This document shows, piece by piece, positions 15,775-23,038 of a stretch of 27,345 bases of DNA; the first letter of the stretch is position 1; each line of letters opens with the position of its first letter. The DNA comes from JASFHF01 sp050123375. Lineage in GTDB: Bacteria > Pseudomonadota > Gammaproteobacteria > UBA12402. A program made the position numbers and the translations under genes. The notes beneath the pieces are model-generated. The model saw only the letters and a list, made by a program, of their open reading frames with translations, did not search any database and was not told the origin of the DNA. The stretch lies in contig JASFHF010000029.1 in assembly GCA_050123375.1 (NCBI GenBank), positions 1 through 27,345 of the forward strand. The letters are read 5' to 3'.

Positions 15775-15883
15775 GATAATTAGGGGTTATCTTTGTTCAG
15801 ACACGCTCGAGCACATCCATGTGGCGCTAAGGCTCGACCATCCATGGTCTCGCATTGTCTGAAAAAGATAACCCCTAATTATC
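15775..15883. repeat. 109-bp inverted-repeat element upstream of mnmA
   Basis: The arms 15775-15803 and 15856-15883 are inverted repeats differing by one extra G (28 of 29 bases; the left arm begins GATAATTAGGGGTTATC). The centre has two small palindromic pieces, CACATCCATGTG and CCATCCATGG. It sits between tRNA-Gly and mnmA, 21 bases before the start. I see no matching target duplication. Confidence 0.8.
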
Positions 15884-15904
15884 AATAAAATTGGTATTAA
15901 TTGT

Positions 15905-16987
15905 ATGAGTGAAAAATCTAAAGTCATCGTTGGTATGTCAGGCGGGGTTGATTCTTCTGTTGCGGCTTTGTTGCTGCAAAAACAAGGTTTTTTGGTTGAA
16001 GGCTTGTTCATGAATAATTGGGAAGAGCCTGATGTTGGAGAAACCAAGGGTTGTCAAGCAAGTCGTGATTTAACTGATGCAGCAAGTGTTTGCGGTTTGC
16101 TTGGGATTAAATTACATACGATGAATTTTGCTGATGAATATTGGGATCGTGTGTTTACTTGTTTTTTGGAAGAATATAAAGCTGGCCGCACGCCGAATCC
16201 GGATATTTTGTGCAACAAGGAAATCAAATTTAAAGCTTTTTTAGAATATGCATTAGATTTAGGTGCGGATTATATTGCTACTGGGCATTTTGTGCGTAAG
16301 CGTGAAGTTGGTGGAAAATTTCAATTACTCAAAGGTGTTGATCCAAATAAAGATCAAAGTTATTTCTTATATACACTACAGCAGCATCAGTTAGCAAAAA
16401 GTTTATTTCCTGCCGGTGATTTAACTAAAGATGAAGTGCGTAAAATTGCAAAAGAATCTGGATTTAGAAATCACAATAAAAAAGACAGCACCGGAATTTG
16501 TTTTATTGGTGAACGTAAATTCAAAGATTTTTTAAATAAATTTTTGCCTGCAAAACCCGGTGAAATTAAAACCGCAGATGGTAAAGTAATTGGCAAACAT
16601 GATGGTTTGATGTATTACACTTTAGGGCAGCGTCAAGGGATTGGAATTGGCGGACGCAAAGATGCCAATGAAGCGCCGTGGTATGTGTTAAAAAAAGATT
16701 TAAAAAATAATGTTTTAATTGTTGGTCAAGGGCACGATCATCCGCTGTTATTTTCCAAAAGTTTGCGCGCAAATAAATTAGATTGGGTTGGCGGCAGTGC
16801 GCCTTGCGCTCCGTTAAAATGCAAAGCAAAAACTCGTTATCGCCAGAAAGATCAAGCATGTGTGATTAAAAGTATTGATGATGAAGCGCATGTTATTTTT
16901 GATGAACAACAATGGGCAGTAACGCCAGGACAATCAGTAGTTTTTTATCAGGATGAAGTTTGTTTAGGCGGGGGTGTGATTATCTAA
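15905..16987 (+). CDS. mnmA: tRNA 2-thiouridylase MnmA
   Basis: This enzyme adds sulfur to U34 of Lys, Glu and Gln tRNAs, taking it from the TusE/IscS relay. The 360-aa product has the PP-loop ATP motif SGGVDSS at residues 12-18, the catalytic Cys103 in NPDILCNKEIKF and the partner Cys199 in GICFIGERKF, both at their usual positions. The C-terminal barrel has YTLGQRQGIGIGG. ATG at 15905 is the natural start, though its ribosome-binding site is weak. Its 3' end overlaps the convergent ATPase gene by 24 bases. Confidence 0.97.
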   Translation: MSEKSKVIVGMSGGVDSSVAALLLQKQGFLVEGLFMNNWEEPDVGETKGCQASRDLTDAASVCGLLGIKLHTMNFADEYWDRVFTCFLEEYKAGRTPNPDILCNKEIKFKAFLEYALDLGADYIATGHFVRKREVGGKFQLLKGVDPNKDQSYFLYTLQQHQLAKSLFPAGDLTKDEVRKIAKESGFRNHNKKDSTGICFIGERKFKDFLNKFLPAKPGEIKTADGKVIGKHDGLMYYTLGQRQGIGIGGRKDANEAPWYVLKKDLKNNVLIVGQGHDHPLLFSKSLRANKLDWVGGSAPCAPLKCKAKTRYRQKDQACVIKSIDDEAHVIFDEQQWAVTPGQSVVFYQDEVCLGGGVII

Positions 16988-18283
16988 TTCTAGCAAAAAT
17001 TGATAAACCGGCATGCTTTGTATTTTGTTAATATTTCCTATAACTGGTGTCTTGGTTAAGATAATACTATTTTTAAATTGTTTTAATGTTTTTAAATCAC
17101 TTGGGCGAATTTGTGTAGCCCATTTTACTTCAATTGCTTGTGGCAATTTGTTTTTAAGCCAGATCACATCAACTTCGCCGTGATCACTTTTGAAATAAAA
17201 AGTTTTATATAATCGTTTGCAGTGATTGGCGACACATGCTTCAATTAATATGTTTTCTATTTTTGGTGAATTTGAATAGCCCTCGCGTTGTAACCAGTTT
17301 AAAATTGTTTGATAGATAAATGGATCAGTAAAATGAAATTTACGCGCTTTCCGCGGAAATCCTTGTTTTCTGTTTTGATCATATGCTTGTAAATTAATTA
17401 AAATATCCATTCTTTCTAACAAGCGGCAGTAATCTATACAAGTTTCTTTACTAATCATGCCGATTTTTTGGGTTAAACCTGAATATGAAGTTTGTGAAAC
17501 GCCGATAGTTAATAATGCATTTAAAATTGCAAGTAATGTATCTTCATTTTTTCCTTGTTTTAAAAAATCTCCACGAATCCATTGTTCATAGGTAATGAAA
17601 GTTGCTGTAGATATTTCATTAGTTTGTGCAAGATCATTTATAGCGCGTAGATATCCGCCGCATTGTAAATAATTTTTAAATATTTTAAAAAGTTTTTTGT
17701 CATTTGATTTGATTTCAGGTGCAATTAATTTTGTATATTCACTAAAGGATAAAGGATATAAGTGAAAATCGGTTTGTGATGCTTTGCCGCGCCTTCCAGG
17801 AAAACGCATCGCAGCTTCTTTTAGTATTAAAGAATCTGATCCGGTTAAGATGCATAGTCCTTGTTGAAAATATCCTTCGTCAGCTAATGCTTTGATGGTG
17901 CGGTCCCAATTTTTTACAAAAGTAATTTCATCGACAATAAGTAAAAATCGCTCATTGTTGATTTCATTAAAAAAGAAACGTAAAGTGTTGCTTAATTCTT
18001 TAGCGTCAAAAATTTCATCGCAAGGCAGATAAAATATATTTTTTGGCGCGAAAATTTTTTTAGACAAACATTTTTTGATTAACTGTTTGCATGAAGTGGA
18101 TTTTCCTACTTGTCGTCCGCCAGTTAAAATATAAATTCCAGGGATATCTAAATCGAGTTGTTTCCACCAGTTGAATTGGTATTTATATTTTAATTGAGCT
18201 AAGGCATGCAAGTGCGGGTCTAATTGCTCAAATTTCCTGAGGTTTTCTTTGAATTGGTTGTGTCTTTGGTACGCAGCAAGCAT
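16964..18283 (-). CDS. AAA ATPase with DUF4143-type C-terminal domain
   Basis: The 439-aa product belongs to the family of ATPases with a Walker A GGRQVGKST (about residues 55-63), a Walker B FLLIVDEI (about 112-119), and a segment GSDSLILKEAAMRFPGRRG typical of AAA_14. The C-terminal region contains HGEVDVIW...QAIEVKW, the D...ExK pattern of a PD-(D/E)XK-like fold. Such proteins are widespread in bacteria and archaea, often scattered and of unknown function. Its promoter appears to lie under two tandem palindromes just upstream. Confidence 0.85.
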   Translation of the reverse strand: MLAAYQRHNQFKENLRKFEQLDPHLHALAQLKYKYQFNWWKQLDLDIPGIYILTGGRQVGKSTSCKQLIKKCLSKKIFAPKNIFYLPCDEIFDAKELSNTLRFFFNEINNERFLLIVDEITFVKNWDRTIKALADEGYFQQGLCILTGSDSLILKEAAMRFPGRRGKASQTDFHLYPLSFSEYTKLIAPEIKSNDKKLFKIFKNYLQCGGYLRAINDLAQTNEISTATFITYEQWIRGDFLKQGKNEDTLLAILNALLTIGVSQTSYSGLTQKIGMISKETCIDYCRLLERMDILINLQAYDQNRKQGFPRKARKFHFTDPFIYQTILNWLQREGYSNSPKIENILIEACVANHCKRLYKTFYFKSDHGEVDVIWLKNKLPQAIEVKWATQIRPSDLKTLKQFKNSIILTKTPVIGNINKIQSMPVYQFLLELDNHTPA

Positions 18284-18303
18284 AAGTCACCCATAAGCCA
18301 TTG

Positions 18304-18331
18304 TTTATACATAATAACATCATTAGACAAA
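18304..18331 (-). promoter_or_regulatory. Candidate promoter of the ATPase gene
   Basis: On the minus strand TTTGTC (18326-18331), a 16-base spacer, and TATAAA (18304-18309) precede the ATPase start. The -35 lies inside the first of two palindromes, so a protein binding the palindrome would block it. Confidence 0.4.
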
Positions 18332-18363
18332 TTTGTCTAGTAGCCATTAGACAAATTTGTCTA
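18324..18363. promoter_or_regulatory. Two tandem 16-bp palindromes, candidate operator
   Basis: TAGACAAATTTGTCTA, a perfect palindrome, occurs at 18324-18339 and again at 18348-18363, 24 bases apart, within a 19-base direct repeat. The second copy forms the last codons of murG (encoding the ending DKFV) and its stop. Two identical palindromes overlapping a -35 suggest an operator; they may also act as a murG terminator structure. Confidence 0.5.
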
Positions 18364-19405
18364 ATGCTTTGCATACGATTTCAGCGGCGTCGAGCTTGCG
18401 GAGTTTTCTGCCATTTTCTGCCATATTTAGTAAAGTAGCGCGATCTGTTATAGCAGCAAGATTTTCTGCTAAATTATTTGCGCTAAAGTCTTTATACGGC
18501 AGCAAACATGCAGCATTGGCAACAACCAAGAAGTTAGCGTTAGCAGTTTGGTGGTCATCGACAGCATAAGGGTAAGGAATCAGAATTGCTGCAATGCCGA
18601 CGGCAGCTAATTCTGCAATTGTGGAGGCGCCTGCCCGAGAGATGACTAAATCTGCCCATTGGTAAGCTTTTGCCATATCGGTTATAAACGCGTCAATCCG
18701 CGCGGAGATTTTGGCATTTTCATAATTCTGTTCAGCTATAGCCAGATATTTTTTGCCAGCTTGATGCCAAACTTTTGGTCGCTTTTCCGCAGGCAGTTGC
18801 GCTAAAGCAAGAGGTACAACTTGATTAAACGATAGTGATCCTTGACTGCCGCCAATAATCAGTAGATGAATTGGACCGGAATGTTGTGTTAGGCGCTCTT
18901 GCGGAGGCGGCAATGCAGCTATATTTGCGCGTACTGGATTGCCTGCATAAATGTATTTTGGATTGGGGAAACCAGTAAATGCGCTAGATGCGAGATGTGC
19001 TAGAATTTTGTTAGTCATACCTGGAATAGCATTTTGTTCGTGAATGATTAGTTTTTTGCGGAGCAGCCAGGCAGCTAATCCTCCAGGCCCACTGACAAAC
19101 CCCCCCATACCAAGCACCACATCAGGCTTGGTTTTGCGGATAATCCGGATAGATTGTGCTAAGGCGATTAATAGTCTGAATGGTATAGTTAATATATGAA
19201 ATATACTTTTTTTGCCGCGAAGTCTCGAAATTGAAATGGTATACAGCGGAATATCGGTTTGCGGGATTATGGAGGTTTCCAAGCCTCGTTTAGCGCCAAG
19301 CCAGGTGACCTCTATATGGTTTTTTTGCAATAAACGAGCAATGGCAAGGGCTGGAAAAATATGCCCTCCGGTACCGCCGGCCGCAATTAAAACTCGTTTC
19401 GTCAT
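18347..19405 (-). CDS. murG: UDP-GlcNAc:lipid I GlcNAc transferase MurG
   Basis: This peripheral inner-membrane enzyme converts lipid I to lipid II in peptidoglycan synthesis. The 352-aa product starts RVLIAAGGTGGHIFPALAIA, the substrate-binding G-loop; LGMGGFVSGPGGLAAWLL, IHEQNAIPGMTNK, GGSQGS and the ISRAGASTIAELAAVGIAAILIPYPYAVDDHQTANA donor-binding segment follow. Unusually it is apart from the dcw cluster, next to an ATPase gene. Its stop codon lies inside the second 16-bp palindrome. Confidence 0.97.
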   Translation of the reverse strand: MTKRVLIAAGGTGGHIFPALAIARLLQKNHIEVTWLGAKRGLETSIIPQTDIPLYTISISRLRGKKSIFHILTIPFRLLIALAQSIRIIRKTKPDVVLGMGGFVSGPGGLAAWLLRKKLIIHEQNAIPGMTNKILAHLASSAFTGFPNPKYIYAGNPVRANIAALPPPQERLTQHSGPIHLLIIGGSQGSLSFNQVVPLALAQLPAEKRPKVWHQAGKKYLAIAEQNYENAKISARIDAFITDMAKAYQWADLVISRAGASTIAELAAVGIAAILIPYPYAVDDHQTANANFLVVANAACLLPYKDFSANNLAENLAAITDRATLLNMAENGRKLRKLDAAEIVCKALDKFV

Positions 19406-19428
19406 TTGGATATAGTATCAGAATTTGC

Positions 19429-19457
19429 TTGCTTGCCGTGAGCAAATTTGCTATAAA
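19429..19457 (+). promoter_or_regulatory. Promoter of rpmB-rpmG
   Basis: TTGCTT (19429-19434), a 17-base spacer and TATAAA (19452-19457) precede rpmB by 35 bases. The divergent murG starts 23 bases upstream of the -35. Confidence 0.6.
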
Positions 19458-19492
19458 ACAAGACCTTTTGAATAAAAATCGAGATAATTATT

Positions 19493-19738
19493 ATGAGTCA
19501 AGTATGTGAAGTAACTGGCAAGTGCCCTCAATATGGGAATAATGTTTCCCATTCTAACTGCAAAACTCGCCGTCGGTTTAATCCTAATCTGCATGTGCGG
19601 CGTTTTTGGGTAGAAAGCGAAAAGCGTTATGTGACTTTGCGGGTCAGCACTAAAGGTTTGCGTATCATTGATAAGAAAGGTATTGAGTCAGTATTAGCTG
19701 ATATCAAAAAACGTAAACAAGAAGATAAAGACAAATAG
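19493..19738 (+). CDS. rpmB: 50S ribosomal protein L28
   Basis: Large-subunit protein. The 81-aa product has SQVCEVTGKCPQYGNNVSHSNCKTRRRF, the FWVESEKRYVTLRVSTKGLRIIDKKG core, and a basic end. Length is near the usual 78. rpmG follows after 12 bases, the standard pair. Confidence 0.97.
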   Translation: MSQVCEVTGKCPQYGNNVSHSNCKTRRRFNPNLHVRRFWVESEKRYVTLRVSTKGLRIIDKKGIESVLADIKKRKQEDKDK

Positions 19739-19750
19739 GAATATACAGAT

Positions 19751-19999
19751 ATGGTATCTGATAGAGTAAAAATTAGAATGAATTCAACCGGTGTTGGTAA
19801 AGACGGCAAATCGACTGGTTATTTCAAAACTACTACTAAAAAAGTTAAAGGCGTGGTCGGTGAGAAAAAAGGCAAATTGGAAAAGATGATGTTTGATCCA
19901 CGTGCTTGGGATGCTGAAAAAGGCAAGTTTGGTATGTATGTTCTGTTTAAGGAAGGCAAGATTAGTAAAGGCAGTAAGGGTAATAAAGGCAAGAAATAA
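19751..19999 (+). CDS. rpmG: Enlarged, divergent 50S ribosomal protein L33
   Basis: Position after rpmB and the pattern (RVKIRMNSTG..., TGYFKTTTKK, FDPRAWD..., YVLFKEGKIS) identify L33. The 82-aa product is about 27 residues longer than the usual 55 aa. The extra length comes from insertions around GKDGKS, GVVGEKKGKLEKM and DAEKGKFGM and a Gly/Ser/Lys tail (KGSKGNKGKK). It has no zinc-ribbon cysteines. I consider it L33 from context and the conserved strands, with moderate certainty. Confidence 0.85.
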   Translation: MVSDRVKIRMNSTGVGKDGKSTGYFKTTTKKVKGVVGEKKGKLEKMMFDPRAWDAEKGKFGMYVLFKEGKISKGSKGNKGKK

Positions 20000-20010
20000 T
20001 TCAGGACTTC

Positions 20011-20033
20011 CGTGAAAAGCGATCTGCTTTGTT
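20011..20033. repeat. Fragment of the rpsI-sspA repeat element
   Basis: These 23 bases (starting CGTGAAAAGCGATCTGC) are identical to the reverse complement of 11207-11229, the right end of the nested element after rpsI. The rest of the element is absent, so this is either a relic or a shared end. Confidence 0.75.
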
Positions 20034-20035
20034 GC

Positions 20036-20062
20036 AAAAACCCGCTTGTTAGCGGGTTTTTT
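20036..20062. terminator. Intrinsic terminator after rpmG
   Basis: AAAAACCCGC and GCGGGTTTTTT pair around the loop TTGTTA, with runs of A and T on either side. It can serve rpmG on the plus strand and hicB on the minus strand. Confidence 0.85.
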
Positions 20063-20064
20063 GT

Positions 20065-20418
20065 TTATTGAAAATTATCTTCGGTTGTAGTTAAAAGTAA
20101 TTTTTGTGCGATTAATGCATTGAGGCTTACTTTTGCAAGTGCAGCTTCCATGGCTAAGTGACGATGTACGCGTTTATCAATGCGTACATTTAAATGTCCA
20201 CTAAATTTTTTCTGCGAAAGCGCTACGGGAATTTTTTCGCCGTGTTTGCGGTAACTTTTTTTAGCAGCATTCCACGCAATTTTTAATTCGCGCAAAGCTT
20301 CTTCGGCGGTATCACCGCATGCGGAGATGCTGGGCAGCTCAACAAAATGAGCCAGCCAATCGCCATCTTCGTCTAAGTATATGTTTACTGAAAAACCGTC
20401 AAATTCTTTCTTAGTCAT
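20065..20418 (-). CDS. hicB: HicB-family antitoxin
   Basis: HicB neutralises the HicA mRNA-cleaving toxin and represses its own operon. The 117-aa product has the partial RNase-H-like domain (VNIYLDEDGDWLAHFVELPSISACGDTAEEAL, about residues 10-45), and a C-terminal ribbon-helix-helix (FSGHLNVRIDKRVHRHLAMEAALAKVSLNALIAQKLL), the DNA-binding part. hicA is upstream on the same strand but 389 bases away, instead of adjacent, because a MITE lies between them. It has its own copy of the promoter-operator sequence that precedes hicA. Confidence 0.93.
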   Translation of the reverse strand: MTKKEFDGFSVNIYLDEDGDWLAHFVELPSISACGDTAEEALRELKIAWNAAKKSYRKHGEKIPVALSQKKFSGHLNVRIDKRVHRHLAMEAALAKVSLNALIAQKLLLTTTEDNFQ

Positions 20419-20482
20419 TTTTCTATTCCTGGTTAATGTTGCAATGTTGTAATCGGCAACTACCGGCGTTTCGCCGTTATAC

Positions 20483-20514
20483 TGTAACTATATATGGTTA
20501 CAACAATTTGTCAA
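20483..20514 (-). promoter_or_regulatory. hicB promoter-operator (copy of the hicA one)
   Basis: These 32 bases are identical to 21050-21081 before hicA. On the minus strand they read TTGACA (the -35), then TATAGT as a -10 with a 16-base spacer. The palindrome-like GTAACCATATATAGTTAC covers the -10, a likely HicB binding site. A further dyad (GTAAACA...TGTTTAC, 20528-20543) lies just upstream. Confidence 0.6.
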
Positions 20515-20584
20515 CAGTGTCAACAATGTAAACAAATGTTTACTGATCACAATAAGATAAATCAAGTAGTTACGTGATTTCATT

Positions 20585-20811
20585 GTAATATCTCAATAAG
20601 TGGAGGTAGTAGCAAATTTTGTATGATAGTTAATATAACACCAACGCTGGAAAAATCGGAACTCGTGATTTTACAGCCTGTTTGTTCTGTAAAATCACGA
20701 GTAAACAAGCCTCAGCGAGGCTATAAAAAAATATCAATCTAACAGGCGCGTTGGCTCGTAAAAGCTTGTTCGTGCATTTTATAAATTTACCTCCACTTAT
20801 TGAGATGTTAC
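20585..20811. mobile_element. 227-bp MITE inserted at the 3' end of hicA
   Basis: Terminal inverted repeats of 24 bases (20585-20608 and 20788-20811) match at 23 positions. The element is flanked on both sides by an exact 8-bp direct repeat, ATTTCATT (20577-20584 and 20812-20819), the expected target duplication. Inside is a perfect 16-bp hairpin (20661-20676 with 20687-20702) and a smaller one, GCCTC-AGC-GAGGC. No transposase is encoded. Its right end supplies the hicA stop codon. With the hicB promoter region it accounts for the 20419-20807 gap. Confidence 0.93.
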
Positions 20812-21047
20812 ATTTCATTCTCAGAATTATATCTGGCGAGAAATTGTTTAACTTGGTAAGCTTTGGCTTGGCCTTTGCGATTTTGAATAGAAATGCGATG
20901 CTTTTTTGGTGAGTACCATATTTGATGGCTGCCGGTTTGATGGTCTTTAATCCAGCCACACTGATTTAACAAATTACAAAATTCATCAAATTTTAGTCCT
21001 TTCGGATTATCTTGTGCCTTCAGCAATAATTTTTCTTTTTTTCGCAT
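20808..21047 (-). CDS. hicA: HicA-family mRNA interferase toxin
   Basis: HicA is a small double-stranded-RNA-binding-fold ribonuclease that cleaves mRNA. The 79-aa product shows KKEKLLLKAQDNPKGLKFDEFCNLLNQCGW, then the catalytic GSHQIW (His in GSH), and KQFLARY near the end. Its TAA stop is made from the first bases of the inserted MITE; removing the element would give the ending NEIT rather than NEM. The toxin fold is therefore intact. The start codon lies 6 bases after the -10, so the mRNA is probably leaderless. Confidence 0.92.
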   Translation of the reverse strand: MRKKEKLLLKAQDNPKGLKFDEFCNLLNQCGWIKDHQTGSHQIWYSPKKHRISIQNRKGQAKAYQVKQFLARYNSENEM

Positions 21048-21049
21048 GT

Positions 21050-21081
21050 TGTAACTATATATGGTTACAACAATTTGTCAA
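21050..21081 (-). promoter_or_regulatory. hicA promoter-operator
   Basis: On the minus strand: TTGACA at 21076-21081, a 16-base spacer and TATAGT, followed after 6 bases by the ATG of hicA. GTAACCATATATAGTTAC forms a dyad over the -10. It is identical to the copy before hicB. Confidence 0.65.
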
Positions 21082-21097
21082 TCTTTTCAAATAATTG

Positions 21098-21577
21098 TTA
21101 AACTAATTTTTCTTTTAAAGCTTGTGCGATTTCTGGTGGAACAAAAGGTGATAGGTCGCCGTGTTCTTTAGCAATTGTACGAACTAATGATGAAGCAACA
21201 TGAATATAATTATCATCGGGTGTTAAGAAAATCGTTTCTAAGTTTGGTACAAGTTTGCGGTTCATATTAGCCATTTGCAATTCATAATCGAAATCAGAAA
21301 CAACTCGTAAACCGCGCAAAATTACATTACATTTTTGTTGTTTAGCAAATTCTGTTAATAATCCGCTGAAAGTTTTTATGCTTATGCTATTTAATCCGGC
21401 AAATATTGATTGAACCAAATTAATTCGTTCTCCTAAAGAAAACAATGTTTGTTTTTCTTTATTATCAGCAACTGCAACAATAATGTGATCAAACATTTTG
21501 CTTGCGCGTTTAACTAAATCAATATGACCAAAAGTAATTGGATCAAATGTGCCGGGATAAATTGCAGTAGTTTTCAT
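21098..21577 (-). CDS. coaD: Phosphopantetheine adenylyltransferase
   Basis: This enzyme makes dephospho-CoA from 4'-phosphopantetheine and ATP, the fourth step of CoA synthesis. The 159-aa product has the nucleotidyltransferase motif YPGTFDPITFGH at the start, the VILRGLRVVSDFDYE segment, and VASSLVRTIAKEHGDLSPFVP near the end. A GAGG lies 6 bases before the ATG. It is divergent from purB and upstream of hicA on the same strand. Confidence 0.97.
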   Translation of the reverse strand: MKTTAIYPGTFDPITFGHIDLVKRASKMFDHIIVAVADNKEKQTLFSLGERINLVQSIFAGLNSISIKTFSGLLTEFAKQQKCNVILRGLRVVSDFDYELQMANMNRKLVPNLETIFLTPDDNYIHVASSLVRTIAKEHGDLSPFVPPEIAQALKEKLV

Positions 21578-21670
21578 TGGGTTTCCTCTTTAGTGGCCAT
21601 AATAATGGGTGAAAAAGATATTATAAAGCGGTACAATGCGATTATGCAATGGTCATATAGGAATTCCGCT

Positions 21671-23038
21671 ATGAAACTTGATCAATTTACTGCTATTTCG
21701 CCGATTGATGGGCGTTATTTGTCTAAGTTAACCGAATTGCAGCCGATTTTTAGCGAATTTGGGTTAATGCGTTATAGATTGTTGGTAGAGATTCGTTGGT
21801 TTCAGGAATTGGCAAAGCATAAACAAATTCCAGAAATTTCATCTTTTAATGCTAGCGAAAATAATTTTTTGGAAAAAATAATTAATAATTTTTCAATTCA
21901 AGACGCTAAACGAATTAAAACAATTGAAAATAAAATTAATCATGATGTTAAATCGGTAGAATATTTTATTAAAGAAAGAATTGCTACTAATAAAAAATTA
22001 TCAAAGTTTAGTGAGTTTGTTCATTTTGGTTGCACTTCTGAAGACATTAACAATTTAGCTTACGCTTTAATGGTCAAAGATGCGTTACAGGTTTGTGTTT
22101 TGCCCCAGCTAAATGCAATAATGCATGAGTTAAAAAAAATAGCGCGTAAATATGCTAAATTGTCGATGTTATCCAGAACTCATGGGCAGCCGGCTACACC
22201 TACTACTTTAGGCAAAGAAATTGCTAATTTTGCTGCACGTTTGGATCGGCAATGCCAACAATTAAAAACTCTTAAAATAGTTGGTAAATTTAACGGGGCG
22301 GTTGGAAATTATAATGCGCATTTAATTGCTTATCCAAAAATAAAGTGGCAAAAATTTTCAGCAAAATTTGTTAGTTCATTAGGGTTGGAAATTAACAATT
22401 ATACTACGCAAATTGAGCCGCATGATTGGATTGCTGAGTTGAATCATGTTTGCGTGCGTATCAATAATATTTTGATCGATTTTTGCCGGGATATATGGAT
22501 GTATATTTCATTAAATTATTTTTCACAAAAAATTAGCGTAAAAGAAGTTGGTTCATCAACCATGCCGCATAAAGTTAATCCGATTGATTTTGAAAATGCG
22601 GAAGGTAATTTAGGTGTGGCAAATGCATTGCTGCAGCATTTTGCTAATAAATTACCGATTTCTCGTTTACAAAGGGATTTGAGTGATTCTACAGTAATGC
22701 GTAATTTAGGAGCGGCGTTAGCGCATAGTTTATTAGCTTATAAGTCTTTGTTAACAGGAATAGGCAAGTTAGAAGTTAATAAAAAAAATATCAAAGATGA
22801 TTTAGCAAATCATGTAGATATTTTAGCTGAAGCTTTGCAAACTATCATGCGCCGTTATGGTGTGGCAAAGCCGTATGAAAAATTAAAAAAATTAACTCGT
22901 GGCAAGCAAATAGATCAAGCAGAGTTATTGATTTTTATTGATACTTTAGATATTCCACAAGCCGCAAAACATCAGTTAAAGCATCTGCGGCCGGAAGATT
23001 ATACAGGGTTGGCTGCTGAGTTGGCGCGGGATGTTTAA
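21671..23038 (+). CDS. purB: Adenylosuccinate lyase
   Basis: This enzyme acts twice in purine synthesis: cleaving SAICAR and adenylosuccinate, each releasing fumarate. The 455-aa product begins MKLDQFTAISPIDGRYLSKL, and has TSEDINNLAYALMV, the catalytic-His loop SRTHGQPATPTTLGKE and the serine-containing signature GSSTMPHKVNPIDFENAEGN. Length equals the E. coli type (456 aa). The ATG at 21671 is chosen over an upstream in-frame one at 21524, which would overlap coaD and add 49 unrelated residues. Its end overlaps the convergent yoeB by 4 bases. Confidence 0.97.
   Translation: MKLDQFTAISPIDGRYLSKLTELQPIFSEFGLMRYRLLVEIRWFQELAKHKQIPEISSFNASENNFLEKIINNFSIQDAKRIKTIENKINHDVKSVEYFIKERIATNKKLSKFSEFVHFGCTSEDINNLAYALMVKDALQVCVLPQLNAIMHELKKIARKYAKLSMLSRTHGQPATPTTLGKEIANFAARLDRQCQQLKTLKIVGKFNGAVGNYNAHLIAYPKIKWQKFSAKFVSSLGLEINNYTTQIEPHDWIAELNHVCVRINNILIDFCRDIWMYISLNYFSQKISVKEVGSSTMPHKVNPIDFENAEGNLGVANALLQHFANKLPISRLQRDLSDSTVMRNLGAALAHSLLAYKSLLTGIGKLEVNKKNIKDDLANHVDILAEALQTIMRRYGVAKPYEKLKKLTRGKQIDQAELLIFIDTLDIPQAAKHQLKHLRPEDYTGLAAELARDV

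Noticed and set aside
15787..16047. Minus-strand 86-codon frame at the start of mnmA
   Set aside because: It is opposite mnmA and its end lies in the inverted-repeat element; no homology or ribosome-binding site.
21524..21670. Long N-terminal extension of purB
   Set aside because: It overlaps coaD, and its residues do not resemble the family; ATG at 21671 gives the standard MKLDQFTAISPIDGRY start.
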